Assembly: GCF_965230805.1 (NCBI RefSeq)
Contig: NZ_OZ246019.1
Location: forward strand, 2,542,001 to 2,606,000
Source of the DNA: Marinifilum sp965230805
GTDB lineage: Bacteria; Bacteroidota; Bacteroidia; Bacteroidales; Marinifilaceae
Reading direction: 5' to 3'
DNA length: 64,000 bases
Under the pieces are notes generated by a model, which saw nothing but the letters and a program-made list of their open reading frames with translations, did not search any database and had not been told where the DNA came from. Positions within the stretch are counted from its first letter, which is position 1, and every line of letters begins with the position of its first letter. Shown in pieces: positions 36,074 to 46,900 of the stretch. Position numbers and translations under genes: made by a program.

Positions 36074-38194
36074 ATGAATTTTCTTGTTTTAAATATTAAT
36101 GGTATGAGTCGGAGTTCTTTAAGGATTCTGACCCTATTCCTTTTGTTGTTTATTCCAATTCAAATGATTGGGCAGAATAGGCCTTCGTGGGTAATTAGTC
36201 GACCAATTAATACCATGTATTATACAGGTATTGGATATGCCGAAAAATCGCAGGAAGACTATATGAAAGTAGCCAAACAAAAAGCATTAAGCGATTTGAT
36301 TTCTGAGATAGAAGTAAAGGTTGCCAGTAATTCTTTACTAAATACCTTAGATGAGAATGGCCAGGTTTCAACTTCTTTTCAGGAGGATATTAAAGTTGAG
36401 GCTCAACACACCATTGGAGATTATCAATTGGTGGAAGCGTGGGAGAATGATACAGAATATTGGGTATTTTATCAGTTGAATAAATACGATTATAAAGAAA
36501 AGGAGCGCATACGAATTGAGCGCATTCAACAAAAGGCTTACGATAATTTGCAAAAAGCAAGGAGACATAAAATCTCTGGAAATATTTCGGCAGCCATCTT
36601 TAATTACATTGAAGGCTTAAGGCTTATACAAAGTGATTTGAACAAGAACTTGGCATACCAAGTGAATGGAGAAACCATATACTTGGGTAATGAGCTGTAT
36701 CAGGCTTTACTTGATACTTTCGACGATATTGAATTGTCGGCAATCCCGGGTTCTGTTAGTGCACAAACTTTTCAGGCTGTGAAAGAGCCAATTAGTATAA
36801 TCGTAAAACAAGGGGCATACTCCATAGCAAATTTGCCTTTAAAGGCAGAGTTTACTTCTGGTTCGGGTGATTTGAATGCGAATCTTTTAACCAATGACAA
36901 TGGAAGTGCAAAATTGCAGATTTTAAATGTTAGTAGTAAGCAAAGCAGACAGATTGTTAGCATAAAACCTGATATAGAAAAACTATGTGCTGCCAACGAT
37001 AAAGTGGTTCGAAAACTGATTGCCAACATCAAATCGATACCAGAGGCGCAGGTAAGTATTAATTTGGAAGCGCAAGCTCTTAAAGCCTTTTTAAGGCAGG
37101 GACAATATGGCAATTCAGCTTTAATCAAATCACTGAAAAGGATTTTAAGTAACAACTACTTCAATTTTGTTCCCAACGAATCATCGGCAGATATCATTGT
37201 TGATTTAAGCGAAGAGTTTCGACAAGGAGGAATGCTTAGTGGCGAAATGTACAATATGAAGGAGTATTTTACTTCGGTAAGTTTAGAGATTGTAAAAAGA
37301 AATACCCAGGAAACTGTTTTTCAGTATTCGGTAAAAGATCAACGGTCTTTAGCTCCCGAAAGTACTTCTGAATCAGCAGCACGCATGTCGGCGAGTCGGA
37401 ATGTTCTAAAAAAGATGCAGCGTAAGCTCAATCAAGAGTTAAAAAAGTTGCAGATGACTTTTTATCATGCCGATCTTACTCCAAAGGTTCAGCCACAAGT
37501 TCAGCCTGAGAGAATTCCGGTTCAGCAAAACAACACAACACCAACTCCGGACTTACTTGTTCCTTCTGGCTTATTGGCTTACTACACATTCGACGATGGA
37601 ACCGGGAAGAACATTATGGGCATGAGCAATTACAATGCCTTGGTACAAGGAGATCATACTCCGATGGTAATTATAAGCACTTTAAGTGGGGCAGGCAAGT
37701 CAGCACAATTCAATGGCGATTCTTATCTGGCTATTCCACAACATCCCATTCAGAACTGGAGTGCTTATTCCATTAGTGCATGGGTAAAAACAAGTTCGGG
37801 AGGAGCTATTCTTGGGCGAAAAGCAGCAGGATGTACCATTTTAGGAACCACAGTTCAAAACCAGCTGTTCTATCAGAAAAAGTATGATAATGGAGGATAC
37901 ATCACATTTGATTTTGATGCCAACCGAATGTTATTGGATAACCAATGGCACATGCTAACCTTAACCGTTGAGGTGCTGCAAAATGAATCGCGTTCAAAAT
38001 TGTTTTTAGATGGCCAAATGGTTTTGGTCGAAAATACCAGGATGCGAGGCAATATCCAGAGTGGCGAAGGAGCCTTTATTGGTTACGACCCTGGTGCGAA
38101 AAGGTATTTTACGGGCGAGATCGATAACCTAAGAATATACAATCGCCAGTTGCGCGAGGAGGAAATCAGACAGCTTTATTTCAAGCATCAATAA
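36074..38194 (+). CDS. LPP20-domain protein with C-terminal LamG domain
   Basis: 706 aa, secreted (signal near residues 11-34; the ATG at 36104, codon 11, is a plausible start). Residues ~35-180 form an LPP20-type domain: RPSWVISRPINTMYYTGIGYAEKS, QKALSDLISEIEVKVASNS, EYWVFYQLNKYDYKEKERIRIE. A predicted Ig-like and helical middle follows. From about 490 a LamG/concanavalin A-like domain runs to the end (GLLAYYTFDDGTG, YSISAWVKTSSGG, HMLTLTVE, EIDNLRIYNRQLREEEI). The first ~450 residues are paralogous to the protein at 53031-54440, which lacks LamG. Carbohydrate or peptidoglycan binding by LamG is a guess. Confidence 0.8.
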   Translation: MNFLVLNINGMSRSSLRILTLFLLLFIPIQMIGQNRPSWVISRPINTMYYTGIGYAEKSQEDYMKVAKQKALSDLISEIEVKVASNSLLNTLDENGQVSTSFQEDIKVEAQHTIGDYQLVEAWENDTEYWVFYQLNKYDYKEKERIRIERIQQKAYDNLQKARRHKISGNISAAIFNYIEGLRLIQSDLNKNLAYQVNGETIYLGNELYQALLDTFDDIELSAIPGSVSAQTFQAVKEPISIIVKQGAYSIANLPLKAEFTSGSGDLNANLLTNDNGSAKLQILNVSSKQSRQIVSIKPDIEKLCAANDKVVRKLIANIKSIPEAQVSINLEAQALKAFLRQGQYGNSALIKSLKRILSNNYFNFVPNESSADIIVDLSEEFRQGGMLSGEMYNMKEYFTSVSLEIVKRNTQETVFQYSVKDQRSLAPESTSESAARMSASRNVLKKMQRKLNQELKKLQMTFYHADLTPKVQPQVQPERIPVQQNNTTPTPDLLVPSGLLAYYTFDDGTGKNIMGMSNYNALVQGDHTPMVIISTLSGAGKSAQFNGDSYLAIPQHPIQNWSAYSISAWVKTSSGGAILGRKAAGCTILGTTVQNQLFYQKKYDNGGYITFDFDANRMLLDNQWHMLTLTVEVLQNESRSKLFLDGQMVLVENTRMRGNIQSGEGAFIGYDPGAKRYFTGEIDNLRIYNRQLREEEIRQLYFKHQ

Positions 38195-38234
38195 GAATTA
38201 CACAATACATTAAAACTTATAAAATTATCAAGAA

Positions 38235-38804
38235 ATGAAAACACGTTTAGGAAAATTATTTGCTTTTGCATTGATGGGGTCAATGTTTGCATGTTCGGCA
38301 CCACAGCAGGTAGCACAAGTACAACAACCTGATGAGGTAGACTTTGATGTTCCTTGCTCGGGACCAGAATATTTTACCAATGCAGAATATTTTAGAGCAT
38401 CGTCTGACGGCTTAAGTCCGAATATGGATATCGCTAAGAAAATGGCTTATACCAATGCACGGGCAGAATTGGCCACGGCCATTCAGGCAAAAGTGGAAAG
38501 AGTAACAGATAATTACTCATCGCAGCATGATTTTAATGGAAATCAAGAAGCAAAACAGCGCTTTCAGGATCTTCCAAGAATTGTGGTAAAACAGGTGGTA
38601 AGTGGTACTCGTGTGATTTGCGAGAAAATGAAGAAAACCAAAGAAGGTAAATTTCACTGTTATGTGTGTATGGAACTGGCCGGTGAAGAGATTGTTAAAA
38701 ACATGAAAGATAGAATCAGCCAGGACGATAAATTAAAAATCGACTTTGAGTACGAAAAATTCAAAAAAGATTTGAAAGAAGAAATGGCTAAATCAGGATC
38801 TTAA
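38235..38804 (+). CDS. LPP20-like lipoprotein
   Basis: 189 aa lipoprotein with lipobox GSMFACS (Cys about 20). After a Gln-rich linker comes DVPCSGPEYFTNAEYFRASSDG...AKKMAYTNARAELATAIQAKVERV, then VICEKMKKTKEGKFHCYVCMEL. It ends in a charged helix (FEYEKFKKDLKEEM). It is a paralogue of the lipoprotein at 52318-52914 (shared CxGPxY, FRAS, TNARAELAT and YEKFKK). Outer-membrane anchoring is likely. Confidence 0.8.
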   Translation: MKTRLGKLFAFALMGSMFACSAPQQVAQVQQPDEVDFDVPCSGPEYFTNAEYFRASSDGLSPNMDIAKKMAYTNARAELATAIQAKVERVTDNYSSQHDFNGNQEAKQRFQDLPRIVVKQVVSGTRVICEKMKKTKEGKFHCYVCMELAGEEIVKNMKDRISQDDKLKIDFEYEKFKKDLKEEMAKSGS

Positions 38805-38823
38805 TTGAGGGTTCCTTCATAAA

Positions 38824-39792
38824 ATGGATATCAAATCATTATTGATATTATTCTTAATTGTTTTAGGTAATCTACAACCAAAAGGGCAGGTTCGGGATGC
38901 TTGCCCTTTGGTTGCGGATTCTCTGCAAGCTGAATTTTGTCAAGATTCGGAAAAAGGAAAATATCCGGCTTGGATTGGGCTGGCAACATCCGATGAGTTG
39001 TGCATTGGAATTTCCGACCCTTATATGGATTCGTACATGGCCTTTGAGCAAGCAAAACTTAGAGCGGTAGCCATTGCATGTTTAAAAAAGAATCTTGCTT
39101 ATCGGTCGATAGTTGATCATTACACATCTGATAAAAGAGAAAGATATGCCAGTTCAAAATTTGTGAGTTTAACCAATGTTTTTTCGGCAGCACAGGTTGA
39201 CCTAAAAGCTTTGCCCATTGAAAAGAGTTTTACTTCAAGTTTCGATGAGGTATTTGTTTTGTTGAAATCGTCAAATATCAACCAGATAACAAGCGAATGC
39301 GACAGTACAAATACCATTCGAATATCGGTAGATTTGCTGCAAAGTGAAACCAAAGGATCAGGAGAGGAGAGCTATAACTTTATCAAGCTTTTCATCAAAA
39401 CACCAAATCAATATCCCATTAAGGAGATGAAATACTACTCCTACAATACCAAAACAGGAAAGGATATTGTTTCAAAAATAAACCAGTTCGAAATAAAATT
39501 TCCTTCCGGGATATTTAGGTATCAGCCATTTCAACAAACTGATACAAGCGCTTATCAAAAAGGACTGATTGATGCATCCTTGCATTATTCGTTTTGGAAT
39601 GCATACCTCGATGTAATTTTAAACAACCTTTTGTTAATGACCAAGGATGGCGGGCAGGTAAATTCATTAGGCAATCAGTGCAATAGCATGTTTAAGAATT
39701 TATTCCGACTTGTAGATTATCAGAAGATGAAGTTTAGCATTACTGATTTAAAGATAGAGGGAAACCGAATTTATATGAAAACCGATTATTAA
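38824..39792 (+). CDS. Secreted protein of the LPP20 operon, unknown
   Basis: 322 aa with a signal peptide. I do not recognise the whole. The first part (YPAWIGLATSDELCIGISDPYMDSYMAFEQAKLRAVAIACLKKNL) resembles the start of an LPP20 domain: a WIG...GIS strand followed by an Ala-rich helix. The C-terminal half has no clear motif. It starts 20 bp after the lipoprotein and ends 13 bp before the M23 peptidase gene. Confidence 0.6.
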   Translation: MDIKSLLILFLIVLGNLQPKGQVRDACPLVADSLQAEFCQDSEKGKYPAWIGLATSDELCIGISDPYMDSYMAFEQAKLRAVAIACLKKNLAYRSIVDHYTSDKRERYASSKFVSLTNVFSAAQVDLKALPIEKSFTSSFDEVFVLLKSSNINQITSECDSTNTIRISVDLLQSETKGSGEESYNFIKLFIKTPNQYPIKEMKYYSYNTKTGKDIVSKINQFEIKFPSGIFRYQPFQQTDTSAYQKGLIDASLHYSFWNAYLDVILNNLLLMTKDGGQVNSLGNQCNSMFKNLFRLVDYQKMKFSITDLKIEGNRIYMKTDY

Positions 39793-39804
39793 TATAGGAA
39801 TACG

Positions 39805-40881
39805 ATGATGAGAAAGTACATATCAATAATGGCTTGTTTGTCTGTTGTTCTGCTTGTAAATATCAGACAAGTTAGAGCACAAGAGTACGATTCGTTCGAA
39901 GCCTACAAAAAGGCAGAGAAAGCTCGATTTGAAAAATACAAGGAAGAATACAAGCGCCAGTTCGAAGCTTTTAAAAAGAATGAACTCGACTGGAACAAGG
40001 AGATCCTGGGGATTGAAGTGGAAACTCCCGTATCGGAAAAAGTAGATGTAAAAGACAAGGATTTGATTACAAAGCCAGCAGTGCCAAGCTATGTAAATCT
40101 AACGGCAAGTTTAGACGACGAAATCAAACAGATTAAGCGCAAAATAGAGAAAATTACGATTGATGAATCTCTTGTTGAGGCTGACAAACCTAACGAAGTA
40201 CAAGCTGAAACCAAACCGCAAGAAAAGGTTAAGGAGGAAGTGGAACCAGCGCAGGCAATGACCAATTCCAAACAGGTAGCAAATAAAAATACGTACTCGA
40301 ATCAAATGTCGAATCCGTTGGAAAATCAAGCTGCAAAAAAGGTAAAATCCAATAATATAAGCAAGCTAAAAATAAGTGAGCCTTTGGCAAAGGCAAGCAA
40401 TATGATGAACAGCAAAGTAAATGTTTCTGCCGAAAAAGCTGTGGGAATCGAGAATCATAAAGCCAGTTTAATCGAAGTTGAAAAGAGAAGCATTCCTTCT
40501 GCAAAACCAATCTACGACAAGTACCGATTGAGTTCAAAGTTTGGCAATCGCTTTCATCCCATATTGCATCGATGGCGTTTCCATGGAGGAGTAGATATGG
40601 CTTGTCCGAAGGGCACCGATATTCATGTGCCTGCCGATGGGGTAATCTTAAAATCGGGATGGAACGGTGGATATGGCAATTACATCAAAGTAAAGCATGG
40701 CAATGGCTATGAAACGGTTTATGGCCATTTATCTAAAGTGAGTGTGAAGAAGGGGCAGAAGGTGAAAAAAGGAGATGTAATTGGTAAAGTAGGAAGCACT
40801 GGCCGATCAACGGGATCTCACCTGCATTACGAAATCATTAAAAACAAAAAGCGGGTGAACCCTGAGCGATTCTTTGGATAG
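39805..40881 (+). CDS. M23-family peptidoglycan endopeptidase
   Basis: 358 aa, secreted. After the signal comes a charged coiled-coil segment (YDSFEAYKKAEKARFEKYKEEY) and a long low-complexity Lys/Glu linker. The C-terminal LytM/M23 domain runs from ~235: SSKFGNRFHPILHRWRFHGG with the zinc ligands in FHGGVDM (H, D) and HLHYEI (last H), plus ETVYGHLSK. All ligands are present, so it should be an active cell-wall hydrolase or an intact activator. Its location suggests the operon acts at the cell wall. Confidence 0.9.
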   Translation: MMRKYISIMACLSVVLLVNIRQVRAQEYDSFEAYKKAEKARFEKYKEEYKRQFEAFKKNELDWNKEILGIEVETPVSEKVDVKDKDLITKPAVPSYVNLTASLDDEIKQIKRKIEKITIDESLVEADKPNEVQAETKPQEKVKEEVEPAQAMTNSKQVANKNTYSNQMSNPLENQAAKKVKSNNISKLKISEPLAKASNMMNSKVNVSAEKAVGIENHKASLIEVEKRSIPSAKPIYDKYRLSSKFGNRFHPILHRWRFHGGVDMACPKGTDIHVPADGVILKSGWNGGYGNYIKVKHGNGYETVYGHLSKVSVKKGQKVKKGDVIGKVGSTGRSTGSHLHYEIIKNKKRVNPERFFG

Positions 40882-40920
40882 AAAAATAATTCTGATTCTT
40901 AACTCATAATTTAAATACTC

Positions 40921-41589
40921 ATGATCACCAAACTATTTAAAATACTTACCCCTTTGATGATTTATGCTTTTGGGCGTGAATTGATGGCTACGATTCAGAT
41001 GGTATCATTTGCAGATGTTTTTCAGAAAATATTTTTTATCGCCTTGGTAGGTGGATTTTTATTTACAAGCCTTTTTATAAAAACCCATGGTTACCTGGCC
41101 ATTTTAACCCACGAATTAACTCACAATGTACTGGGCGTTTTAACCTTTAACAAGCCCATTGCATTAAATGTTGAAGCCAATAGCGGAGGTTATTTTGCCT
41201 ACCAAGGAAAACAGAATATCCTATCGGTATTGTCGCCTTATTTCTTCCCATTGCTCACCGTTTTAATTTTTCCGGTCTATTTTATTTTGGCCAGTTCGGG
41301 AGCCGAGATCTATTTCGGACTACTGGGAGCAACGCTTGGATTCTCCTTTTCCATTGCCATTCGTCAGGGAAAACCACATCAGCCCGATTTGCATGTGTTT
41401 GGCATCGCATGGTCTTATCTTATCATCTTGTTTTTTCAAATCTTGATTTGGGGTCTGCTCATTTCATTCGTAATTGGCAGAATGCCCATGTTGGTAAGCT
41501 ATGTAAAAATGAGTACTGATCATATTATCGAGCTGTATGAAATACTAAAGGGCTTGGTGCTGATGGGATTGGATATGACAAAATCATAA
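40921..41589 (+). CDS. M50-like membrane protein with HExxH motif
   Basis: 222 aa with about five transmembrane helices. The zinc motif HELTH (in AILTHELTHNVLGVL, ~residues 65-70) lies in a membrane-proximal helix. HQPDLHVFGIAWSY later may provide a third ligand (D or H). This arrangement matches M50B-like peptidases. Whether it cleaves membrane proteins is unknown. It follows the M23 gene by 40 bp. Confidence 0.7.
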   Translation: MITKLFKILTPLMIYAFGRELMATIQMVSFADVFQKIFFIALVGGFLFTSLFIKTHGYLAILTHELTHNVLGVLTFNKPIALNVEANSGGYFAYQGKQNILSVLSPYFFPLLTVLIFPVYFILASSGAEIYFGLLGATLGFSFSIAIRQGKPHQPDLHVFGIAWSYLIILFFQILIWGLLISFVIGRMPMLVSYVKMSTDHIIELYEILKGLVLMGLDMTKS

Positions 41590-41704
41590 ACCTTTAAAGA
41601 GTGGTTTAATCATATTAATAGTAAAAAAATGGAGTTCAGAAACCATGTAAAAAAACGAAGCGGAACTGAAAAGCTATACGAGTAGGAACTTTAAATCCCA
41701 AATC

Positions 41705-42757
41705 ATGAAAAAACTGATTTTTTTTATTCTATTGGTATTTCTTTTTGGAACTATTGTGGTACAGGCTAATCCTTTAGTCCAAACAGATGAAACCAATTCG
41801 ACAAACACAGAACAATCGGCACAAACCGAGGAACTGACAGACACAGAACAAACTGCTACACCTACTGATAACGAAGCTGAATCGAAGGGTGGCGGCATTG
41901 TTTGGATGCAATTGATTTTTGGAGGAAGCTATTTATTGGGCGTTTTTATATTGTTTCCTTTGGTGGTTTACACCAATTATCATGAAAAGATGCTGGGCGA
42001 TGAAAATCCGGATAAGTACAAAATACCTGAGGATCTATCGGAAAATGAGAGAAACGACAGAGCCGAACAAGTTTTGCAGGGGATTGAGGATAAGTTAACT
42101 CCTTTTACCGATGATGAAGGCAACGAAATGGTGACCATTACCAGCGGTGCTCAAGCAAAGTATGTGCGAAATGGTTTAAACTATATTCACACCAGACTGT
42201 GTCCTACCGACCCACTTTTAAAAGCAAGGACTAAGGAGTTTTTAGGAGTGTATAAGGATAGAACTACAAGGGAGTATACCGGTTCCAATTGGATTTTAGG
42301 ATGTGCCATAGGGATTTTGGTTTTTATGGGTTTTATGGATATTTCCATGTTACTTGAACCATTTACCTTTATTCATCTTATCGGGATTGCCTTCTATTAC
42401 CTATCGAGTCGAACAGCCAAATATGCTTTGGAAAAAAGAATGGATAACTTTAAATCTCGGAAATTGGGTATTATAGGAGGTGTTATGGCAGCATTGTTTG
42501 CAGGATTCTCGATTAAAGAATATGTAAGCGTAAATGGTGGCCCATGGCAAAGAGATTATGAATCGGAAGGAACATCAACACTCATGCTAATTGTGGTTAT
42601 AATAATGGCAGCCTTTTTTATTGGATTTTTAGTCGCCTTTTTCGGTGTGTTGAATTTCGTGATCAACTATTCAACTTCATTTGTTAATCCTTTAAAAAAA
42701 CCGGAAGATTGGTATCAAGCAAAATTTAATGAACAAAGAGTTGCTGTTGTTTCATAA
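41705..42757 (+). CDS. Multi-pass membrane protein of the LPP20 operon, unknown
   Basis: 350 aa. A signal peptide (VVQA-N) is followed by a Thr/Glu-rich extracytoplasmic stretch (~residues 24-62), then TM helices at about 66-90, 200-240, 255-275 and 290-325. A soluble loop between the first two carries NERNDRAEQVLQGIEDKL. Not recognised. It is the last gene before the operon terminator, after a 115-bp gap. Confidence 0.65.
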   Translation: MKKLIFFILLVFLFGTIVVQANPLVQTDETNSTNTEQSAQTEELTDTEQTATPTDNEAESKGGGIVWMQLIFGGSYLLGVFILFPLVVYTNYHEKMLGDENPDKYKIPEDLSENERNDRAEQVLQGIEDKLTPFTDDEGNEMVTITSGAQAKYVRNGLNYIHTRLCPTDPLLKARTKEFLGVYKDRTTREYTGSNWILGCAIGILVFMGFMDISMLLEPFTFIHLIGIAFYYLSSRTAKYALEKRMDNFKSRKLGIIGGVMAALFAGFSIKEYVSVNGGPWQRDYESEGTSTLMLIVVIIMAAFFIGFLVAFFGVLNFVINYSTSFVNPLKKPEDWYQAKFNEQRVAVVS

Positions 42758-42798
42758 GAAAAACTCTTTTAACTCGCATAAAGTTTGCAATCACTTTG

Positions 42799-42836
42799 CT
42801 GAGGGTCTCAATAGATTTGAGGCTCTCAGTTTTTTC
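42799..42836 (+). terminator. Terminator of the LPP20 operon
   Basis: CTGAGGGTCTCAA pairs with TTGAGGCTCTCAG (two weak positions) and is followed by T6. Confidence 0.85.
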
Positions 42837-43052
42837 GTAGCCAATCTTATTTGATTCAATTGAAATCTCAGGCTATAAAGAAGGATGAATTGCTTTGAAA
42901 GCTGTAAAAAATATTCCTTGCTTAAATCAAAAACGCTGCCAGCTTTGGCAGTGTTTAAATCAAGTATTCCGCAAAAAATTGCGAAACTTATCGGTACTAC
43001 TGGTGCAATCGGCAAGTTTTAAAACCGATGACAGGCTTTCTCCTAGACAATG
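42837..43052. other. Intergenic remnant region
   Basis: No gene is called. A hairpin CGCTGCCA-GCTT-TGGCAGTG lies near 42930-42950. The + strand frame reads ...NLSVLLVQSASFKT, which might be a decayed coding fragment, but nothing supports it. Confidence 0.35.
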
Positions 43053-43907
43053 TCATTTGTTCTGTTGAGATCTCCACGGTTTATTGGTGATTACTCCATC
43101 TGCTCCAATGTATTCCATCCTGTTGATTACTGAAAGTGAGTTGCAGGTCCATGCATTGGTACTTTTGTTGAGCGCATGTATTCTTTTAATGATTGATCTG
43201 GAAAGGAAAAAACAGTTGACATTGTATGATCGGATATAATCTTTAGGTTCGAAAAGATGAGGTGCCGTATCGAAGGCAATTTTTAGGGAGGGAATAACAA
43301 ATACTTCCAGTTTATGGAGTTCCTGATTGGGATCCAACTCATGAACTTTTGCCAAAACATTATCATGAAAGCTTTGAATAATGCACCAATTTTTGGCTTT
43401 GTGTTGATGTATGCAATTCACCACTTTTCTTTCGATTCCCAGGTAGTAGGGGCTATTGTTCTTGATTTCAATAATCAATTTCGCTTGTCCGTTCACACAA
43501 TCTAAGACTTCATGCAGCAATGGCACCTTTTCATCTTTAAATTCCGGGGAAAACCACTCTCCAGCATCCAGACTTTGAATGTATTTCCAATTCAGATTTT
43601 TAATTTTTCCCTTGCCATTGGTGGTTCGATTTACCTTATTGTCATGCATTACACAAATTTCACCATCCTTAGACAGATGAACATCAATTTCAATCATATC
43701 AACACCATCGCTTAGTGCTTGTTTCACCGCAGCCAAAGTATTTTCGGGCGCCTTGGCACAAGCGCCCCGATGTGCGATCACCGATAGGGAGGACGGGCTT
43801 GTGTTTTTCGAAAAAGTAGTGAGTTTGATGGAATGAAATGCTCCATATAAAATGGGGACGCATAAAATTAATAAGAGGCTTTTCCTGAATTTTCTTTTTT
43901 TAGTCAT
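43053..43907 (-). CDS. Glycerophosphodiester phosphodiesterase
   Basis: Hydrolyses glycerophosphodiesters to glycerol 3-phosphate and alcohol. The GDPD fold starts at VIAHRGACAKAPENTLAAVKQAL (catalytic HR..xENT), continues with DMIEIDVHLSKDGEICVMHD (metal ligands E, D and the catalytic His), and has LIIEIKN. The ATG at 43907 (MTKKRKF, with an uncleaved signal or TM after it) avoids overlapping the upstream gene's stop; the more distal in-frame ATG at 43955 would overlap it. It follows the STAND gene by 13 bp on the same strand, so the two are probably cotranscribed. Confidence 0.9.
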   Translation of the reverse strand: MTKKRKFRKSLLLILCVPILYGAFHSIKLTTFSKNTSPSSLSVIAHRGACAKAPENTLAAVKQALSDGVDMIEIDVHLSKDGEICVMHDNKVNRTTNGKGKIKNLNWKYIQSLDAGEWFSPEFKDEKVPLLHEVLDCVNGQAKLIIEIKNNSPYYLGIERKVVNCIHQHKAKNWCIIQSFHDNVLAKVHELDPNQELHKLEVFVIPSLKIAFDTAPHLFEPKDYIRSYNVNCFFLSRSIIKRIHALNKSTNAWTCNSLSVINRMEYIGADGVITNKPWRSQQNK

Positions 43908-43920
43908 GATTTTTTTGATT

Positions 43921-46900
43921 TTAAAATTTGATACCAAAAAGTTTATCAAACACATATGTGGATAGCTTCTTAAACCATCCTTTGTAATTTTCTACCTCGG
44001 TTCCATATTGCATAATTTGCTTTAAACTAGCACTAATTTGTGGATTGTTCTGTAAAGACCAAATGATGAAATTACCAAATTTATGGGTTAACAAATCCCC
44101 AATGTTTTCATAGGATTGATTGTAATGAATCAAATCTTCACGGAACTTGTCGATTTCCGGGAAAGATGAAGTTCGTAGATTGTTGTTGACAAAGAAATCC
44201 ACTTCCTTGTGATGGTAACTTTTAATCGTACCCAGAGTTTTACACAAAAAGGTTCTTATATCATCTTGGTAATTGGCTCGATCCACTTCTATGGAATCCA
44301 AATCCCGAATTGTAGATTCGTATTGTATTTTATTCATGCTGTATTCAAGCAGTTGCAAAGCACTTTTATAGTAACCAAAATCTGTAACCAAAACAGCAAT
44401 GTTTTCGATGCAATAGTAAAGCAACTCTTTGTCCATTTTCTGCATAGCCTCATCAATCAACTGGTAGAAAATAGGCATAGGATATATATCTTCTTCTCGT
44501 TTATTGCCATCGCCATAATGCCTACAGAAGGCTGCACCATACCAATTTAGCGTGTATTGCTTGTAGGGTTTGTTATTGTTGGCTTCGTAATTGTTGTGTG
44601 CGAAATACACACCTTTGCACCTAATTGTCCAATTGTAGGTAAGTGTTGCAAATAAACGTATAGACTCCTTTTCAGGTTTCTCCTTTTTAATGATGTATCT
44701 AAATAACACATACAAAATAGACATCTGCATGTAATTTACACTTGGGTGTGAAACATCAGCCTGTTCAACCTGTTTCACGATATTTTCTATGCGTTTCCAA
44801 TCTTTAAAGGCTTGCATAATCAACACTCTTTCTAACATAAAAAAGCTGTAAGCATCTCCCGAATACATGGCTTTCATTACCAAAGGATGCAGGTCTTTAA
44901 AATCGTCCCTGTCATTAGTCAAGTAATCCAGAAGTTGGTTGTAGCCTTTGTGCGACCATTCTCCATTCTTGCTGTGAACAGGAATTTGATCCCAGAAATG
45001 TTGGTATTCAATTCCATTGTTTACATATTCCGACTGAATGGTGGCCAATTTGCGCAGCGTAAACTTCTTTAAAATCGGAAATATAAAGCTAAACTCATTA
45101 AGGATTTTGATCCATTGATTGATAATCTTATAAGAGAATTCGTAATCTTTACTACCATCTATATTGTTTTTACTCGAAAGATCTTCCACAATTAGAAGTA
45201 TACTGATTCGAATGGCAGGATCAAACACATTTTTCTTCAACAAATCGCTCCGGAAATTAAAGAGTATATTCGATTTGGACATTTTTCCTGTAAGATGATC
45301 CAAAATTTTGAATCCCAGATTTTTGTCCATCTTGCTGATGTAATAAACATATAAGCTCACGATATCCCTTACTTTTGAAAGCGGGTTGGCCATGGCATGC
45401 AACAAAGCATTAACCGGATGCTTGTCTTTCGGATACAAATGGTTTTGGTAGATATCCGATTTAAAGATTTCATAAATAGCATAAATAGCAATCTTTTTTA
45501 CCTGTATGGTAGGCAATAATTCGTTTAATATTTGATTTTGTTCTTGCAAACGATCTTCATATTTTGTGGATTGGCTATTGGTTTTTTTTTTGCTGTAATC
45601 TTCCAGTAATTTGTCCAATTTGTCGAGGCGTTTTCCTTTTTCGTTCGAAAGTTCGTGATCATGCGATAGCAATTGTTCCAGCAAATTCCAGACTTGATTG
45701 TAATCTTCCTGTAAAATCACCGAAAGGGCATCTATTACCAACTGCTGCGCCTCGTAAGAATTGTCGCAAGCCAAGCTTAATATGGTTTTAGGATCGTTGT
45801 GTTTGTCCAAATAATCTTGAAGCAAGGCAGAGCGCAAGGCGTTGCGAACAACCGCATAATTTTTACCAGTGTGCAATGCTTGTATATACGATTCGGCAGG
45901 AATAGGCAATGCCCGATGATCCAGTTTTCTATTTTCCTCATCTTTAAAAATTCGGGCAAACCAGTACTCTTGGTAACGTTCATAAACAAATCGAATTTCA
46001 TCAATGCCATATTTCTTTTCAATTTTCAGAATTCCCTTTTCAATTAATGCTTCAAAAGGAGTACTGAATTCAAAATCATCGTTGGCAAAAATACTTTTAC
46101 TTAGACTGTTCAAACGATCATCTTCATTATCAAATGCCGCAATCAGTTGTTCCATAGAAATGGAATCATGATCCGATTTCCAAAGGCATTTGGCAATTTT
46201 GTTGAGCAGAACATATTCACGCTTGTTTTTTCCTGCCAGGCTAATTCCTTTTTCCCTTAGCAGATTTTCGAATAGATGATTGGAATGGAACAAACGAATG
46301 TCCTTTGGCAAAGCTTGCTTTTGAAAAACCACTGACGACATTTTTAGGATCAACGGATCGGTTAAACGATTCCTGATCAAATTAAAATCGGAATGAAAGA
46401 GTTCCTCCTTACTGGTTTTGATCTGATATTTTTGCTGATATTTTAAGTAAGTGCTAGCCAATTCGGTTTCGCTCAAATGTTGAATGGTAGTATGCTCTTC
46501 TTTTATTTGGTTGGAGAAATACAAATCATGCTTGATTCTTGATGCTTCCAGTTCAATCAGTTCTTTCCAGGTATAGGAACGGCAGCTGATAACAACCTTT
46601 AGCTTGGGCAAATTGTGTTTGATGAAATACTTGTCGATTGCTTTCAACAACTGAATCGGACCTTTCTGATTTTTCTGCGATGTCTCATCAAAATAATCTA
46701 CGCATTCGTTAATGGCATCAAAAAAGAAGAAGACATTCTTTTGCTGATGTTTAGCCAAAATCTGCAAATTGACCAAGAATGTTTCCAGTTTTAGTTCTCC
46801 AAATGCAGTTTGAAAATACTCTTCCACACTTATGTTCGAGAATATCTTACTGTTGACACAAATAACACATTCGTTCTGCCGTTGTAATTCCCAAGCCCAA

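Noticed and set aside
42791..43015. 74-codon minus-strand frame downstream of the LPP20 operon
   Set aside because: It covers the operon terminator in antisense and has no recognisable motif; a decayed fragment cannot be excluded.
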